Assembly: GCA_919902505.1 (NCBI GenBank)
Contig: CAKKRE010000007.1
Location: 43,971-107,970, forward strand
Direction: 5' to 3'
From: Nitrospiraceae bacterium
Lineage (GTDB): Bacteria; Nitrospirota; Nitrospiria; Nitrospirales; Nitrospiraceae
DNA: 64,000 bases
Made by a program: the position numbers and the translations under genes. Under the pieces are notes generated by a model. That model saw only the letters and a list, made by a program, of their open reading frames with translations. It was not told the origin of the DNA and did no database searches. Positions within the stretch are counted from its first letter, which is position 1. Every line of letters starts with the position of its first letter. Of the stretch, positions 52,281-61,047 are shown piece after piece.

Positions 52281-55200
52281 TCAAGGCGTGGCCGGTGTCG
52301 GTGCCGTGGGTGTGGTCTCAATCGACGGCGCGGCGGCCGGCGGCGTTTGGATCTCCAGCGCCGGATCGAACACCGGATCCTTTTCTTCCTGCGGCGACAA
52401 AATGTCGATCGGGAGCATGACCGTATTTTTCAGCAGGTCGAATGCGAGCTGTGCGACTCCGGTGAGACCCGTGGTAAAGGATTTCATCGGGAGGTAGGTC
52501 ACGTCGGGATCGTCGATGGAACCCTTCACCTGGAACAGCGCCGTCGCCAGGCCCTTGCGATCCCCGGCCATCAGCCGCCCGAAGAGTGGAATCGATTTCA
52601 GAAATTGCGAGTAGGATCCGAAGGGACTCACCGCCCAGATCATGTCCAGCTGATCGGTGGGCATGTCATAACTGCCGGCGGCGGAAATCTTCAACACGGG
52701 ACTGTCCAGGACGATATTTTGCGTCTTCACCAATCCGTTTTGAATCGTCAGGGTCGTGCTCGCCCGGTTGTACTGCAAGCCCTCTTTCTCCAGATCCACC
52801 TTGCCCTGCAAGACCGCAGGCAGGTTCAGAATGGAGAGAATTTTCCAGATGGCGCGTTTCTCCGTCTTCAGGATGCGGCCATCCTGCATCACCAGTTCGA
52901 CTTTGCCGTTGAGGGTCGGCAGGACTCCGTGAGGGTTCCGTCCGTGCCCGCGGATGACACCGGTCAGTTTCATCTCACCGGTCACCGGCTGATCATGGGC
53001 TCCGAGCAACGACAACAGGGATTCGACCGGGATGCCCGTCATCCTGAGCGAGGTTTCGGTTTCGGCCGGTTGTCCCTTCGGCAGGCGGACGACCATGCGT
53101 CCGGCGGCGTGGCCGGTTCCTGATTGGGCGACGACGCGGTCGAGATCCAGCATGCCATCCTGGATGGTGAGTCGTCCGGACAGGCCGCCGAACCGCAGAT
53201 GTTTGTAGAGGCCCTTTTCAATCGTGGCGGTCGCGCTGACCTGGCTGGTCGAGGCCAGGGTTTCAAGAAATTCCCGGATCGGTGAGCGGTGCCCCTTGGG
53301 AATCAGCAGGTCGAGATCCATCTGGGACGATTCGATCTTCACGGCGATGACCGGTTTCGTCGTCCAATTCTTCAGCGCGCCGGAGAGACTGACATCGCTG
53401 TCTTTGATACGGAACGAGAGCTGTTTGATGTCGGCGATGTTCTTGGAGAATTTCAGCCGGAGGTAAATGTCCTCGACCGGGCCGTCGACACCCTTCACCG
53501 ACATCAGGCCGTTGGTGAGCGCCAGCCATCCCCCCGTGCGCCAGTTTCTCCATTCGGCATCCGTGCCCTTTACATCCATGGAGACTTCGAGATTGCCCGC
53601 CTCGAACCCGCTGCGGTAGATCCATTCGGGAAGGCTCGACAACGACACCGTGCCGGAGGCGAGTGAGGCATCGATCGAAAATTGATCGCCCAGGGTGATG
53701 TGTCCTTTTAACGGCAATCGTAGCGGCGGTACCACGAGTTCCATGCGAGAAATCACGAGGCCGACTCCCCGCGTGACATCGGCATCGAGCTCCAGGGAGG
53801 CCGGTGAGCCGAACGGCTTCTCCCCGACCATCGGCAAGACGAGTTTGGCGTCGTTCAGGCCGATTTCTCCACGCAGATGAGGTGCACCCGAGGCGCCGGA
53901 TAACTGGACCTTCGCGTTGACCATGCCATAGAGAAGATCGTCGGGGAAGGTTCCGGCGGAGACCATCTGGCGGAGCTGCGTGGCGCTGCCCTTCGCGCGG
54001 ATGACAAAATCCTGAAAGACGCTGGGCGTGCCGCCGCTGATCGTGCCGTTGAACTGCAGTTGCGCCTCGCCCACGTTGGCGGTCACTTGGTCGAACTGCG
54101 CGCCGCCGGTTTGGGAAAAGAGGATGCGCCCGTGCATGGCTGTGAGCCGTTGCGGCAGGGAGGGATTCACCAGGCTGACCTGCTCGGCCAGCACTTCCCC
54201 GCCTGCGAACGTGATGCCTTCCGGCTTATCCAGCGGACCGACGAGACGGAAGGTCGGATGGGTCTGTCCTTCGATCTCGCGCGATTGCGCAAGCAATGAC
54301 GTGAGCCGGTCCGCGCGGATCGTCTTGGTCAAAAACTTCACCAGATCCGCCGCCGTCATGTTGCCGCTGATGTCCAGCTCCATCCAGGGCCCTTCATCCA
54401 GGAACGACACCACGGCTTTGCCGTCGGTCATTTGGAGGGTCCCGTAACTCCCCGTCACCTTTCCGACGCGGATGCGACCCGGCTCCACGGAGATGATGGC
54501 GGACAGATCCTGCGTCGGCACACGGTCGTTTCCGATCAGCGCCGTGCCCTTCTCAACCCGGAAGTCACCCGTAAGCGACAATTGCGGGCTGGGTGCGGTG
54601 GCGCCGGTCAGCGTGGCCGAGACGATTTCGACCGTCCCGCCCAGCTGGCGCTGCTCGACGATGCCGGGCAATTGGGGATGAATCCATTGTGGCGGCATGC
54701 GGGCGAACAGCGTCTTGAGATCGATGGTGGGCGACGCAAAGGTGATGGAGAACGTGGGTTGCGAGGTCAGGAGTCCCGCCATGTTCGCCTTGCCGGTGAT
54801 CGCCAGTTCATCGACATTGGCGGCGATCTCCGTGAGCACCACGTCATACCCGGCCACGCCGGGCGCCACGCGGATGCGGCTCTGCAGATTGGCGCCCCCT
54901 TGCAGTTGAGCCGGTACGGGGCGCGGTCCGAAGAAATCGGCCGCTTCACGCAGGCGCAGGTTGGTGGTCTCGATCTCGCCGTCGAACTGAAACGCGGGAT
55001 GGACGGAATAGGGCTCTTCCGCCGCCAGCGACGAAGAGGATTCGCTCAAGCCGATGGTGCCGGTCAGGGAAAACGACGAAGGGGCCGCTTCTGCCGGCAA
55101 CGAGGCGGAAATGTGCAGGTCGCCCTGGGCCTTGCCCGGATAGACCTTCAACGCCATCTCGACCGATTCCAGCTTGGTGGTGCGGACGCCGTCCGGACGG

Positions 55201-55757
55201 GCCTCGTCCGTGATCGTGATGTGTCCCTGCTGAATCGTGGCTTCACGGATTTGCAGGAGGCGGCTGAACATCTGATAGGCCGATTCGTCTTTGGCCGCGG
55301 AAGGGAGCCCGGCCAGCACATTCCAATGGCCGGAACGATTGCGGATCAGCGTCACGGTCGGTTCATTGAGAAAGATCCGTTTGGCCACGACCTGCTTCTT
55401 CAGCAGCGGCAAGAGGCGCAAGACGATATCGATTTCTTTGGCCTGGAAGACGACGTGGGTCGGATCGTCGTGCCCATACACGCCCACATTGGAGAGTTCG
55501 AGCCGGATGCTGGGGAGCACGACCAGCTTGATCCGATCGACCTCGATCTTGCGCCGCAGACTGGCTTCGAGTTGCTGGAGGAAGAAATTCTTGATGACGT
55601 CGACGCCGAACAACTCGCGCGAATAGAGGAGAAGGAGCGCACCCACGACCACCAGGCCGAGCAGCGATAACACGACAACGCGCGGACGAACCCTCACTCC
55701 ACCTCCACCAGGTAGGTCAAACTCTAAGTGTACTGGATGCATGAGAGGGAAATCCAT
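52281..55757 (-). CDS. AsmA-like / DUF3971-type large membrane-anchored protein
   Basis: 1158 aa, N-terminal TM, LKNFFLQQLEASLRRKIEVDRIKL; C-terminal AsmA-like LKISAAGSYDMPTDQLDMIWAVSPFGSY. Confidence 0.8.
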   Translation of the reverse strand: MDFPLMHPVHLEFDLPGGGGVRVRPRVVVLSLLGLVVVGALLLLYSRELFGVDVIKNFFLQQLEASLRRKIEVDRIKLVVLPSIRLELSNVGVYGHDDPTHVVFQAKEIDIVLRLLPLLKKQVVAKRIFLNEPTVTLIRNRSGHWNVLAGLPSAAKDESAYQMFSRLLQIREATIQQGHITITDEARPDGVRTTKLESVEMALKVYPGKAQGDLHISASLPAEAAPSSFSLTGTIGLSESSSSLAAEEPYSVHPAFQFDGEIETTNLRLREAADFFGPRPVPAQLQGGANLQSRIRVAPGVAGYDVVLTEIAANVDELAITGKANMAGLLTSQPTFSITFASPTIDLKTLFARMPPQWIHPQLPGIVEQRQLGGTVEIVSATLTGATAPSPQLSLTGDFRVEKGTALIGNDRVPTQDLSAIISVEPGRIRVGKVTGSYGTLQMTDGKAVVSFLDEGPWMELDISGNMTAADLVKFLTKTIRADRLTSLLAQSREIEGQTHPTFRLVGPLDKPEGITFAGGEVLAEQVSLVNPSLPQRLTAMHGRILFSQTGGAQFDQVTANVGEAQLQFNGTISGGTPSVFQDFVIRAKGSATQLRQMVSAGTFPDDLLYGMVNAKVQLSGASGAPHLRGEIGLNDAKLVLPMVGEKPFGSPASLELDADVTRGVGLVISRMELVVPPLRLPLKGHITLGDQFSIDASLASGTVSLSSLPEWIYRSGFEAGNLEVSMDVKGTDAEWRNWRTGGWLALTNGLMSVKGVDGPVEDIYLRLKFSKNIADIKQLSFRIKDSDVSLSGALKNWTTKPVIAVKIESSQMDLDLLIPKGHRSPIREFLETLASTSQVSATATIEKGLYKHLRFGGLSGRLTIQDGMLDLDRVVAQSGTGHAAGRMVVRLPKGQPAETETSLRMTGIPVESLLSLLGAHDQPVTGEMKLTGVIRGHGRNPHGVLPTLNGKVELVMQDGRILKTEKRAIWKILSILNLPAVLQGKVDLEKEGLQYNRASTTLTIQNGLVKTQNIVLDSPVLKISAAGSYDMPTDQLDMIWAVSPFGSYSQFLKSIPLFGRLMAGDRKGLATALFQVKGSIDDPDVTYLPMKSFTTGLTGVAQLAFDLLKNTVMLPIDILSPQEEKDPVFDPALEIQTPPAAAPSIETTPTAPTPATP

Positions 55758-55778
55758 ACGGCAGAGAGACGCGAGGGG

Positions 55779-56035
55779 GCGTGAAACGTCAGACGTAAGA
55801 CGTGAAAGGTGAAACGTGAGGCGTCAAACGTGAGAAGGAAAGCGGTCGGATGAGACGCGTATCTGTAGCGGACCGTATCTCGTTTGGGATCTGAGCTGAT
55901 GGCTCATGGCGGGAAAGAAGAGCATATGGCACCGAATGAAGGCGGAGCGCCACGGTTGCTTCGTTCTCAACCATAGGCCATAAGCAATAGGCTATTTGCT
56001 CCCGCTTTGCACCGGACGACGAGAGACGAGATACG
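55779..56035. repeat. Intergenic stretch of degenerate short repeats
   Basis: ACGTCAGACGTAAGACGTGAAAGGTGAAACGTGAGGCGTCAAACGTGAG followed by ATAGGCCATAAGCAATAGGCTAT and GACGACGAGAGACGAGATACGAGGCATGAG. Confidence 0.6.
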
Positions 56036-56151
56036 AGGCATGAGAGCCGAACGACGATTGTGAGGCCGCTGCAAATAACTTTCGTCGGCTGGCGCGTGCC
56101 GGTCTATAATGCCTCGCTTTTGAGCCTGACGAAGGGAAATCGGAGGACTAA

Positions 56152-57396
56152 GTGGCAGTCGGTAAATCGGCGACCGCACCGCGATGGGGCATTCTCGGCC
56201 TCCTGTTCGCGATCAGCGCCGTGACCTACATGGATCGGGTCAACATCTCCGTGACGGCGCGACAGATGATGCCCGCCTATGGCCTGACCGATCAGGACAT
56301 GGGCTACATCTTTTCCGCCTTCGTGTTCGGCTACGCGCTCTGCCAGATTCCAGGCGGCTGGCTGGGCGATCGCTGGGGCGCTCGTATCGTGTTGGCCGGT
56401 GCGCTGGTGTGGTGGTCGTTCTTCACGGCCTTGACGGCGGTGGCCGCAACGCTGCCGTTGGCCGCCATGGTTGGGACGGTCGGTGCCCTGATCGTCGTGC
56501 GTTTTCTCCTCGGTGTCGGAGAAGCGGTGGCCCTGCCGAACTTCAATCGGGCCGTCGCCGATTGGATTCCGCCTGCGCAACGTGGACTCGGCATCGGCAT
56601 TGCCATCGGCGGTATCGGCATCGGCGCCGCGATCACCCCTCCCCTCGCCTCCTGGGTCATGGTCAACTATCACTGGCAGACGGTGTTCTACCTCTCCGCG
56701 TTGATCGGTCTGGTGGTGGCCCTGTTGTGGGTGCTCTGCTCCCGCGAGCAGAAGGCGGCAGATGGCGCGGCGTCGATACAAGCGCGCGTGGTGGTTCCCT
56801 GGCGGCAGTTCGCGGCTTCCTCATCCCTGCGCTGGCTGGTGTTGAGTTACGCCTGCCTCGGGTACGTCGCCTACATTTATATGTCCTGGTTTTATCTCTA
56901 CCTGGTAAATGTGCGCGGCATCGATCTGTTGCGTGGCGGCTGGCTCGCGGCTGCGCCCTTTGTCGCGATCCTCGTGTTCTGTCCGCTCGGCGGCTGGACT
57001 ACGGATCGTCTGGTCTCGACCCTCGGTCTGAGGGAGGCCCGTATGATCGTCGGCATGATCGGCATGGGGCTGGCCGGTGGGCTGATTGCCGTCGGCGCCT
57101 GGGCCGACTCACAGACCGTAGCCATCGCCAGCCTTTCACTCGGCGCCGGCTGGCTCTATTTCACCGTCGGCGCCTACTGGAGCGTGACCACCGATCTCTC
57201 CAAGACGCATGCGGGCACGCTGTCGGGCGTGATGAACATGGGCGCCAATGTGGGCGGGGTTATTTCACCCAGCCTCACACCCTGGCTCGCCGATCACTGG
57301 GGCTGGACGGCCTCGTTACTGATGGCGGCGCTCATCGCCCTCTGCGGCGGCATCATGTGGATGAAGATCGATGCGAGCGAGGGGTTGGGCAGGTAG
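56152..57396 (+). CDS. MFS transporter (anion:cation symporter-like)
   Basis: GILGLLFAISAVTYMDRVNISVTARQMMPAYGLTDQDMGYIFSAFVFGYALCQIPGGWLGDRWGAR; 12-TM-like hydrophobicity; GTG start. Confidence 0.9.
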   Translation: MAVGKSATAPRWGILGLLFAISAVTYMDRVNISVTARQMMPAYGLTDQDMGYIFSAFVFGYALCQIPGGWLGDRWGARIVLAGALVWWSFFTALTAVAATLPLAAMVGTVGALIVVRFLLGVGEAVALPNFNRAVADWIPPAQRGLGIGIAIGGIGIGAAITPPLASWVMVNYHWQTVFYLSALIGLVVALLWVLCSREQKAADGAASIQARVVVPWRQFAASSSLRWLVLSYACLGYVAYIYMSWFYLYLVNVRGIDLLRGGWLAAAPFVAILVFCPLGGWTTDRLVSTLGLREARMIVGMIGMGLAGGLIAVGAWADSQTVAIASLSLGAGWLYFTVGAYWSVTTDLSKTHAGTLSGVMNMGANVGGVISPSLTPWLADHWGWTASLLMAALIALCGGIMWMKIDASEGLGR

Positions 57397-57506
57397 CAGA
57401 ACTAGTTGGTTTTGGTAAAGAGGCTTTAGTAGAACCTCAGGTTACGGAGCTTTGCCGCGGGTGCATGCCTTAGTTTGCCGTGGTGGAATGAACCGATGTC
57501 ACGCTG

Positions 57507-57875
57507 TCATGAAGGTTCAGGATGGGAAGGTGCGGGACGAACACGGATGCGGCCAGGCTCAATCGTGACAATGGCTCCGGCCTGTAGTTCGAGCCCGTAC
57601 CGTGCGAGAACCATTAAGCAGAATCTTGCCTGCTGGACGGCAGGTAAGATCGCGAGTCGAATAATTCCTGCATGCGCCTGCCCGCGTACCACAGCGAGTT
57701 CACCAAAATCTTTGTCCAGCGTGATGAGAATTCGACCTTCGTGATGAGCTAAGGCCATGATCTCGTCATCGCCGGGATCCGTTGGCCAGTCCCCGGCCCA
57801 GACGACATCGTGCCCTGCGGATTGTAGTGGGCCGACGGCGCCACCCCAAATGCAGGTATCGAGAAGAAGTTTCAC
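57507..57875 (-). CDS. DUF5615 PIN-like protein (putative toxin)
   Basis: MKLLLDTCIWGGAV...DDEIMALAHHEGRILITLDKDFGELAVVRGQAHAGIIRL. Confidence 0.88.
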   Translation of the reverse strand: MKLLLDTCIWGGAVGPLQSAGHDVVWAGDWPTDPGDDEIMALAHHEGRILITLDKDFGELAVVRGQAHAGIIRLAILPAVQQARFCLMVLARYGLELQAGAIVTIEPGRIRVRPAPSHPEPS

Positions 57876-58123
57876 GAAGCCGATTCGAGAGGCAGTGGCT
57901 CGATCCGCTCATGGCCCACGAGTCGATGAGCATAGGCAAGGCAGGCTTGGATATCTGCCGGCTCCAGCCACGGATAGCCATGAAGAATGGTTTCTGGCGT
58001 GTCACCGGCGGCCAGCATCCCCAGCACGTGTTCGACGGCCAGCCGCCGACCTCGAACGATAGGCTTGCCGGAAAAAATCTTCGGATTCACCGTGATACGT
58101 TTGAGGAGCAGTTGTTCATCCAT
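57872..58123 (-). CDS. DUF433 protein (putative antitoxin)
   Basis: ITVNPKIFSGKPIVRGRRLAVEHVLGMLAAGDTPETILHGYPWLEPADIQACLAYA; stop/start overlap with DUF5615 gene. Confidence 0.9.
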   Translation of the reverse strand: MDEQLLLKRITVNPKIFSGKPIVRGRRLAVEHVLGMLAAGDTPETILHGYPWLEPADIQACLAYAHRLVGHERIEPLPLESAS

Positions 58124-58319
58124 GGCAGACCTCGTTTGTCCGCATGATAGCGTACTTGGATAGAGAAGAAAACAGATGCTTCCGTGATAAGGCCGACTCG
58201 CGGTGGAGCAAGATTCGGAACCCCTTTCATTGTAGTATCCTGTCCTGACTACGCGGAGGTATATGGTTCGTTCCTAATGCAGTGCGGGAAAGTTTGTTCA
58301 TGGAGCAGAGGAGGTTGGA

Positions 58320-58483
58320 ATGAAGGCACGTCTCGTACAAATCGGAAATCCTCAGCACCGGCCATCGGTCCATTCGCTCGGCATCCAAACCGCGCGCCGG
58401 ATGGGGTCAAGCGTGTAGGAACGATCACTAACGTGACACGCGCACAGGTCCTTACTCTGCTTGCCGAACTCTTTGCCCCGTAA
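58320..58483 (+). pseudogene. Degenerate MazE/MazF remnant (antitoxin N-terminus joined to toxin C-terminus)
   Basis: AGGAGG then MKARLVQIGN... (MazE/AbrB-type N-terminus) truncated at TAG; another frame gives GVKRVGTITNVTRAQVLTLLAELFAP*, resembling a MazF C-terminus. Confidence 0.55.
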
Positions 58484-58496
58484 TCCTTCGACGGTC

Positions 58497-58633
58497 TCAT
58501 TTCCCTCAGCCTCACACCCTGGCTCGCCGATCATTGGGGCTGGACGGCCTCGTTACTGGTGGCGGCGCTCATCGCCCTCTGCGGCGGGGTGATGTGGGTA
58601 AAGATCGATGCGAGCGAGGGGTTGAGGGAATGA
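58497..58633 (+). pseudogene. MFS transporter 3'-end fragment, copy B
   Basis: Near-identical to 57260-57396: CAGCCTCACACCCTGGCTCGCCGATCATTGGGGCTGGACGGCCTCGTTACTGGTGGCGGCGCTCATCGCCCTCTGCGGCGGG...GAGGGGTTGAGGGAATGA. Confidence 0.92.
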
Positions 58634-58756
58634 GGCCGACGGCGAGGGATGGGCGTGGCCCATAGCGAACGCGGATACGGTACAGTTTGCCCTCGCCGCT
58701 CATCCTCTGCTATAGTATGAATCGATATCACAATTGGATGGTAACTGGAGATATCT

Positions 58757-58993
58757 ATGAGTACCATTACAGTGACATTGCCGGACGAATTGCTCAAGCG
58801 CTGCACACGCTACGCCGAATCACTCCACGTATCGAGGGCGGCGTATATCCGACAATCCTTGGAACGCATGAACCGCGAAACCGAGCGACAGCTTCGTGCC
58901 GATCGTCTCATCCAGGCCTCGCACAAGGTGCGCGGTGAAAGTATGCGCATCAACGCGGAGTTTGATGCCATTGAGGCAGACCTTCATGCGTAA
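58757..58993 (+). CDS. Ribbon-helix-helix (CopG-type) antitoxin
   Basis: MSTITVTLPDELLKRCTRYAESLHVSRAAYIRQSLERMNRE; overlaps the toxin start by 8 nt. Confidence 0.85.
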   Translation: MSTITVTLPDELLKRCTRYAESLHVSRAAYIRQSLERMNRETERQLRADRLIQASHKVRGESMRINAEFDAIEADLHA

Positions 58994-59330
58994 GCGCGGC
59001 GAGATTTGGCTTGCCGACTTGAGTCCTCGCCGTGGGACGGAACCGGGAAAGACCAGACCCGTGCTCATCGTCCAAGCTCAAGCGTTGCTCGATGCCGGAC
59101 ATCCCTCCACCCTGATCATTCCCCTCACCACCCAGCTCATCGACGACGCGGAACCGCTCCGTCTCAGAATTACGGCCCAGGGCAAACTTCGGAAAGACTC
59201 CGATCTGCTCTTGGATCAACTCCGCGCGATCGATAACCAACGATTGATCGAAGGTCCGTTAACCCGCCTCACCACGATCCAACTCAGGACCGTAACCCAC
59301 GCCCTCAAAGAGGTGATGGATCTCGGTTAG
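58986..59330 (+). CDS. MazF/PemK family toxin
   Basis: MRKRGEIWLADLSPRRGTEPGKTRPVLIVQAQALLDAGHPSTLIIPLTTQL...LLLDQLRAIDNQRL. Confidence 0.92.
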   Translation: MRKRGEIWLADLSPRRGTEPGKTRPVLIVQAQALLDAGHPSTLIIPLTTQLIDDAEPLRLRITAQGKLRKDSDLLLDQLRAIDNQRLIEGPLTRLTTIQLRTVTHALKEVMDLG

Positions 59331-59375
59331 TTCCAGAAAAGACTCCAAGTACCTGTTCTATTCCCCGCCTGCTTG

Positions 59376-59565
59376 TATATTACAGTCGGCGCCTACTGGA
59401 GCGTGACGACCGATCTCTTTGGGCGGGGTTATTTCACCCAGCCTCACACCCTGGCTCGCCGATCACTGGGGCTGGACGGCCTCGTTACTGATGGCGGCGC
59501 TCATCGCCCTCTGCGGCGGCATGATGTGGATGAAGGTCGATGCGAGGGAGGGGTTGAAGGAGTGA
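59376..59565 (+). pseudogene. MFS transporter 3'-end fragment, copy C (internal deletion)
   Basis: GTCGGCGCCTACTGGAGCGTGACGACCGATCTCT joined directly to TGGGCGGGGTTATTTCACCCAGCCTCACACC...; net loss of about 50 nt relative to the intact gene, giving a frameshift. Confidence 0.93.
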
Positions 59566-59694
59566 GGAAGGTTGGAAAGAATTACTTTTGGAAACACTGT
59601 GCTCGATGAATCCCTGTTACAGCCTGCAGCATCAGAACTTCCTGCCGATCCCGCATGTTCAAACCCTGCATTTCAAATGCCCTTCCCTGTTTTC

Positions 59695-59985
59695 CTACGA
59701 AGCCTTGGCGGTCTTGAGATGCAGCTCCGCCTGTACTCGCTCGAGTATAAAAAGTTTGAGCAGCGTCTGATAAGGAACGTCACGTTTGTTAGCCAGCGTC
59801 TTAAGTTGCTCCAGCAGAGATTTTGGTAGCCTGAGTGAAATCGTCTCCGTCGATGGTTTGAGCCGTGGAAAAACCACTCTGCGGCTTTTCGAGTAATCGA
59901 TATATTCCGTTGAGTCGTACGACGCCCAGAAGGCGGCTTCCTGCGCTTCAGTCTTGAACGTCGGCTTCTGCTTTAACTTGCTCAT
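59695..59985 (-). CDS. BrnA/CopG-type antitoxin
   Basis: TEAQEAAFWASYDSTEYIDYSKSRRVVFPRLKPSTETISLRLPKSLLEQLKTLANKRDVPYQTLLKLFI. Confidence 0.82.
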   Translation of the reverse strand: MSKLKQKPTFKTEAQEAAFWASYDSTEYIDYSKSRRVVFPRLKPSTETISLRLPKSLLEQLKTLANKRDVPYQTLLKLFILERVQAELHLKTAKAS

Positions 59986-60130
59986 GATACTGTCTCCGTT
60001 CTTTCGTGCTCATATCCCGCGCCGAAATGATGCGAATCCTTCGCTTGCGAATGGTGAACACGAGAAAGAGCTTTCGCGATGCGTCGGTGTGCCCCAGAAC
60101 GCAGCAATATTGTGGGCAGGAGTCCCCATA
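59965..60130 (-). pseudogene. Truncated BrnT (DUF497) toxin remnant
   Basis: Minus-strand GHTDASRKLFLVFTIRKRRIRIISARDMSTKERRQYHEQ matches the BrnT C-terminus; the usual N-terminus is missing; overlaps BrnA start. Upstream limit approximate. Confidence 0.6.
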
Positions 60131-60251
60131 TATCCCGGTGCGTTGCTGAATCGTACTTCCAGCAGATTGGTTTCAGGGTCGGGCCACTTTCTGGGCCATG
60201 AACCGACCCAGGAGGATTCGGAGGGCTAGGTAGGAAAGGTCGGGTTACGCG

Positions 60252-60491
60252 TCATCCGGTTTTCGGTAGATGAAACTCCGCAGTCACCGGCAATTGGAAG
60301 GTCTCCCCTTTGGCAACTCGGGAAGAGAAAAAGAGGATTTCCAGATTCTCAAGATCGCGTGTTTCCGGATTGAGTCGAGCCACGACCCCATAGCCCAATT
60401 CCTCGGAGTCCTGTTCTGGATAGGGCTTGGTCTTTCCTAGATAGAGAATGTCACCGGTCTTGTCGTATTCAACTGTCAGGGACGTTTCCAT
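60252..60491 (-). CDS. DUF2283 protein (putative antitoxin)
   Basis: TVEYDKTGDILYLGKTKPYPEQDSEELGYGVVARLNPETRDLENLEILFFSSR. Confidence 0.82.
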   Translation of the reverse strand: METSLTVEYDKTGDILYLGKTKPYPEQDSEELGYGVVARLNPETRDLENLEILFFSSRVAKGETFQLPVTAEFHLPKTG

Positions 60492-60799
60492 GTCACAATT
60501 CCTCCTGAGAGTTGCCGTGCCACATACGCGGTCACTACCCAGTAGCGATCGGGGGGAGAGGGATCGGCAACAACGACTACCACGACGAATTTACCTCCTT
60601 TGAGGTCAGGAAACCAGTGGGAAAACAGCAGGCTGTTTGTGAATCGCGGGTCCCTTCGTACTTCCTCAGGATTACGAACAGTTTGCGACAAATAGTCATG
60701 ATGAGCGGGCAAGAGATCCGGATGCTTATCCCGAATATGCGCTTCGCGCTCTTCGGTCAGTTCAACGTGAGTGTTCAGGTAAGGACAATCCAAATTCAT
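60476..60799 (-). CDS. Small protein, putative nuclease-like toxin partner of DUF2283
   Basis: VELTEEREAHIRDKHPDLLPAHHDYLSQTVRNPEEVRRDPRFTNSLLFSHWF...KFVVVVVVADPSPPDRYWVVTAYVARQ; 16-nt overlap with the DUF2283 gene. Confidence 0.55.
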   Translation of the reverse strand: MNLDCPYLNTHVELTEEREAHIRDKHPDLLPAHHDYLSQTVRNPEEVRRDPRFTNSLLFSHWFPDLKGGKFVVVVVVADPSPPDRYWVVTAYVARQLSGGIVTWKRP

Positions 60800-61047
60800 G
60801 AAGATGATTCCTGGAAGATGTGGCTGAAAACAAAAACACTATGAATGTTTTCCCTCAAGCATCCGTGGCAGGATACATCGACAGGGATGGTTTGGGAAGT
60901 GTCGGTTTGCGTGGTCGTGTGAGGTAGAAATGGCATTGAAGTGGTAATGTGGCAGCCGGAGAACAGCCATTTGGTCAAAGGGTATGTAGCTCTGATAAAT
61001 CATGCTGCAGAGACAAAAAGAAGGGCTTAGCAGCAGCTTCCTCGCTT

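Noticed and set aside
51543-53123. 526-aa plus-strand ORF
   Set aside because: Antisense to the M24 peptidase and AsmA-like genes; shadow ORF.
55789-55974. 61-aa minus-strand ORF ending RLTPHVSPFTSYV
   Set aside because: Translation of the degenerate ACGTGAAACGT-like repeats, not a gene.
56184-57473. 429-aa plus-strand ORF in another frame of the MFS gene
   Set aside because: Arginine-rich frame-shifted translation of the MFS transporter; useful only as confirmation that copy C is frameshifted.
58184-58483. 99-aa ORF as an intact gene
   Set aside because: Its C-terminus looks like a MazF tail but the rest is non-homologous; best explained as a decayed mazEF.
59373-59609. 78-aa ORF as an independent gene
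   Set aside because: It is the frameshifted MFS-tail copy C.
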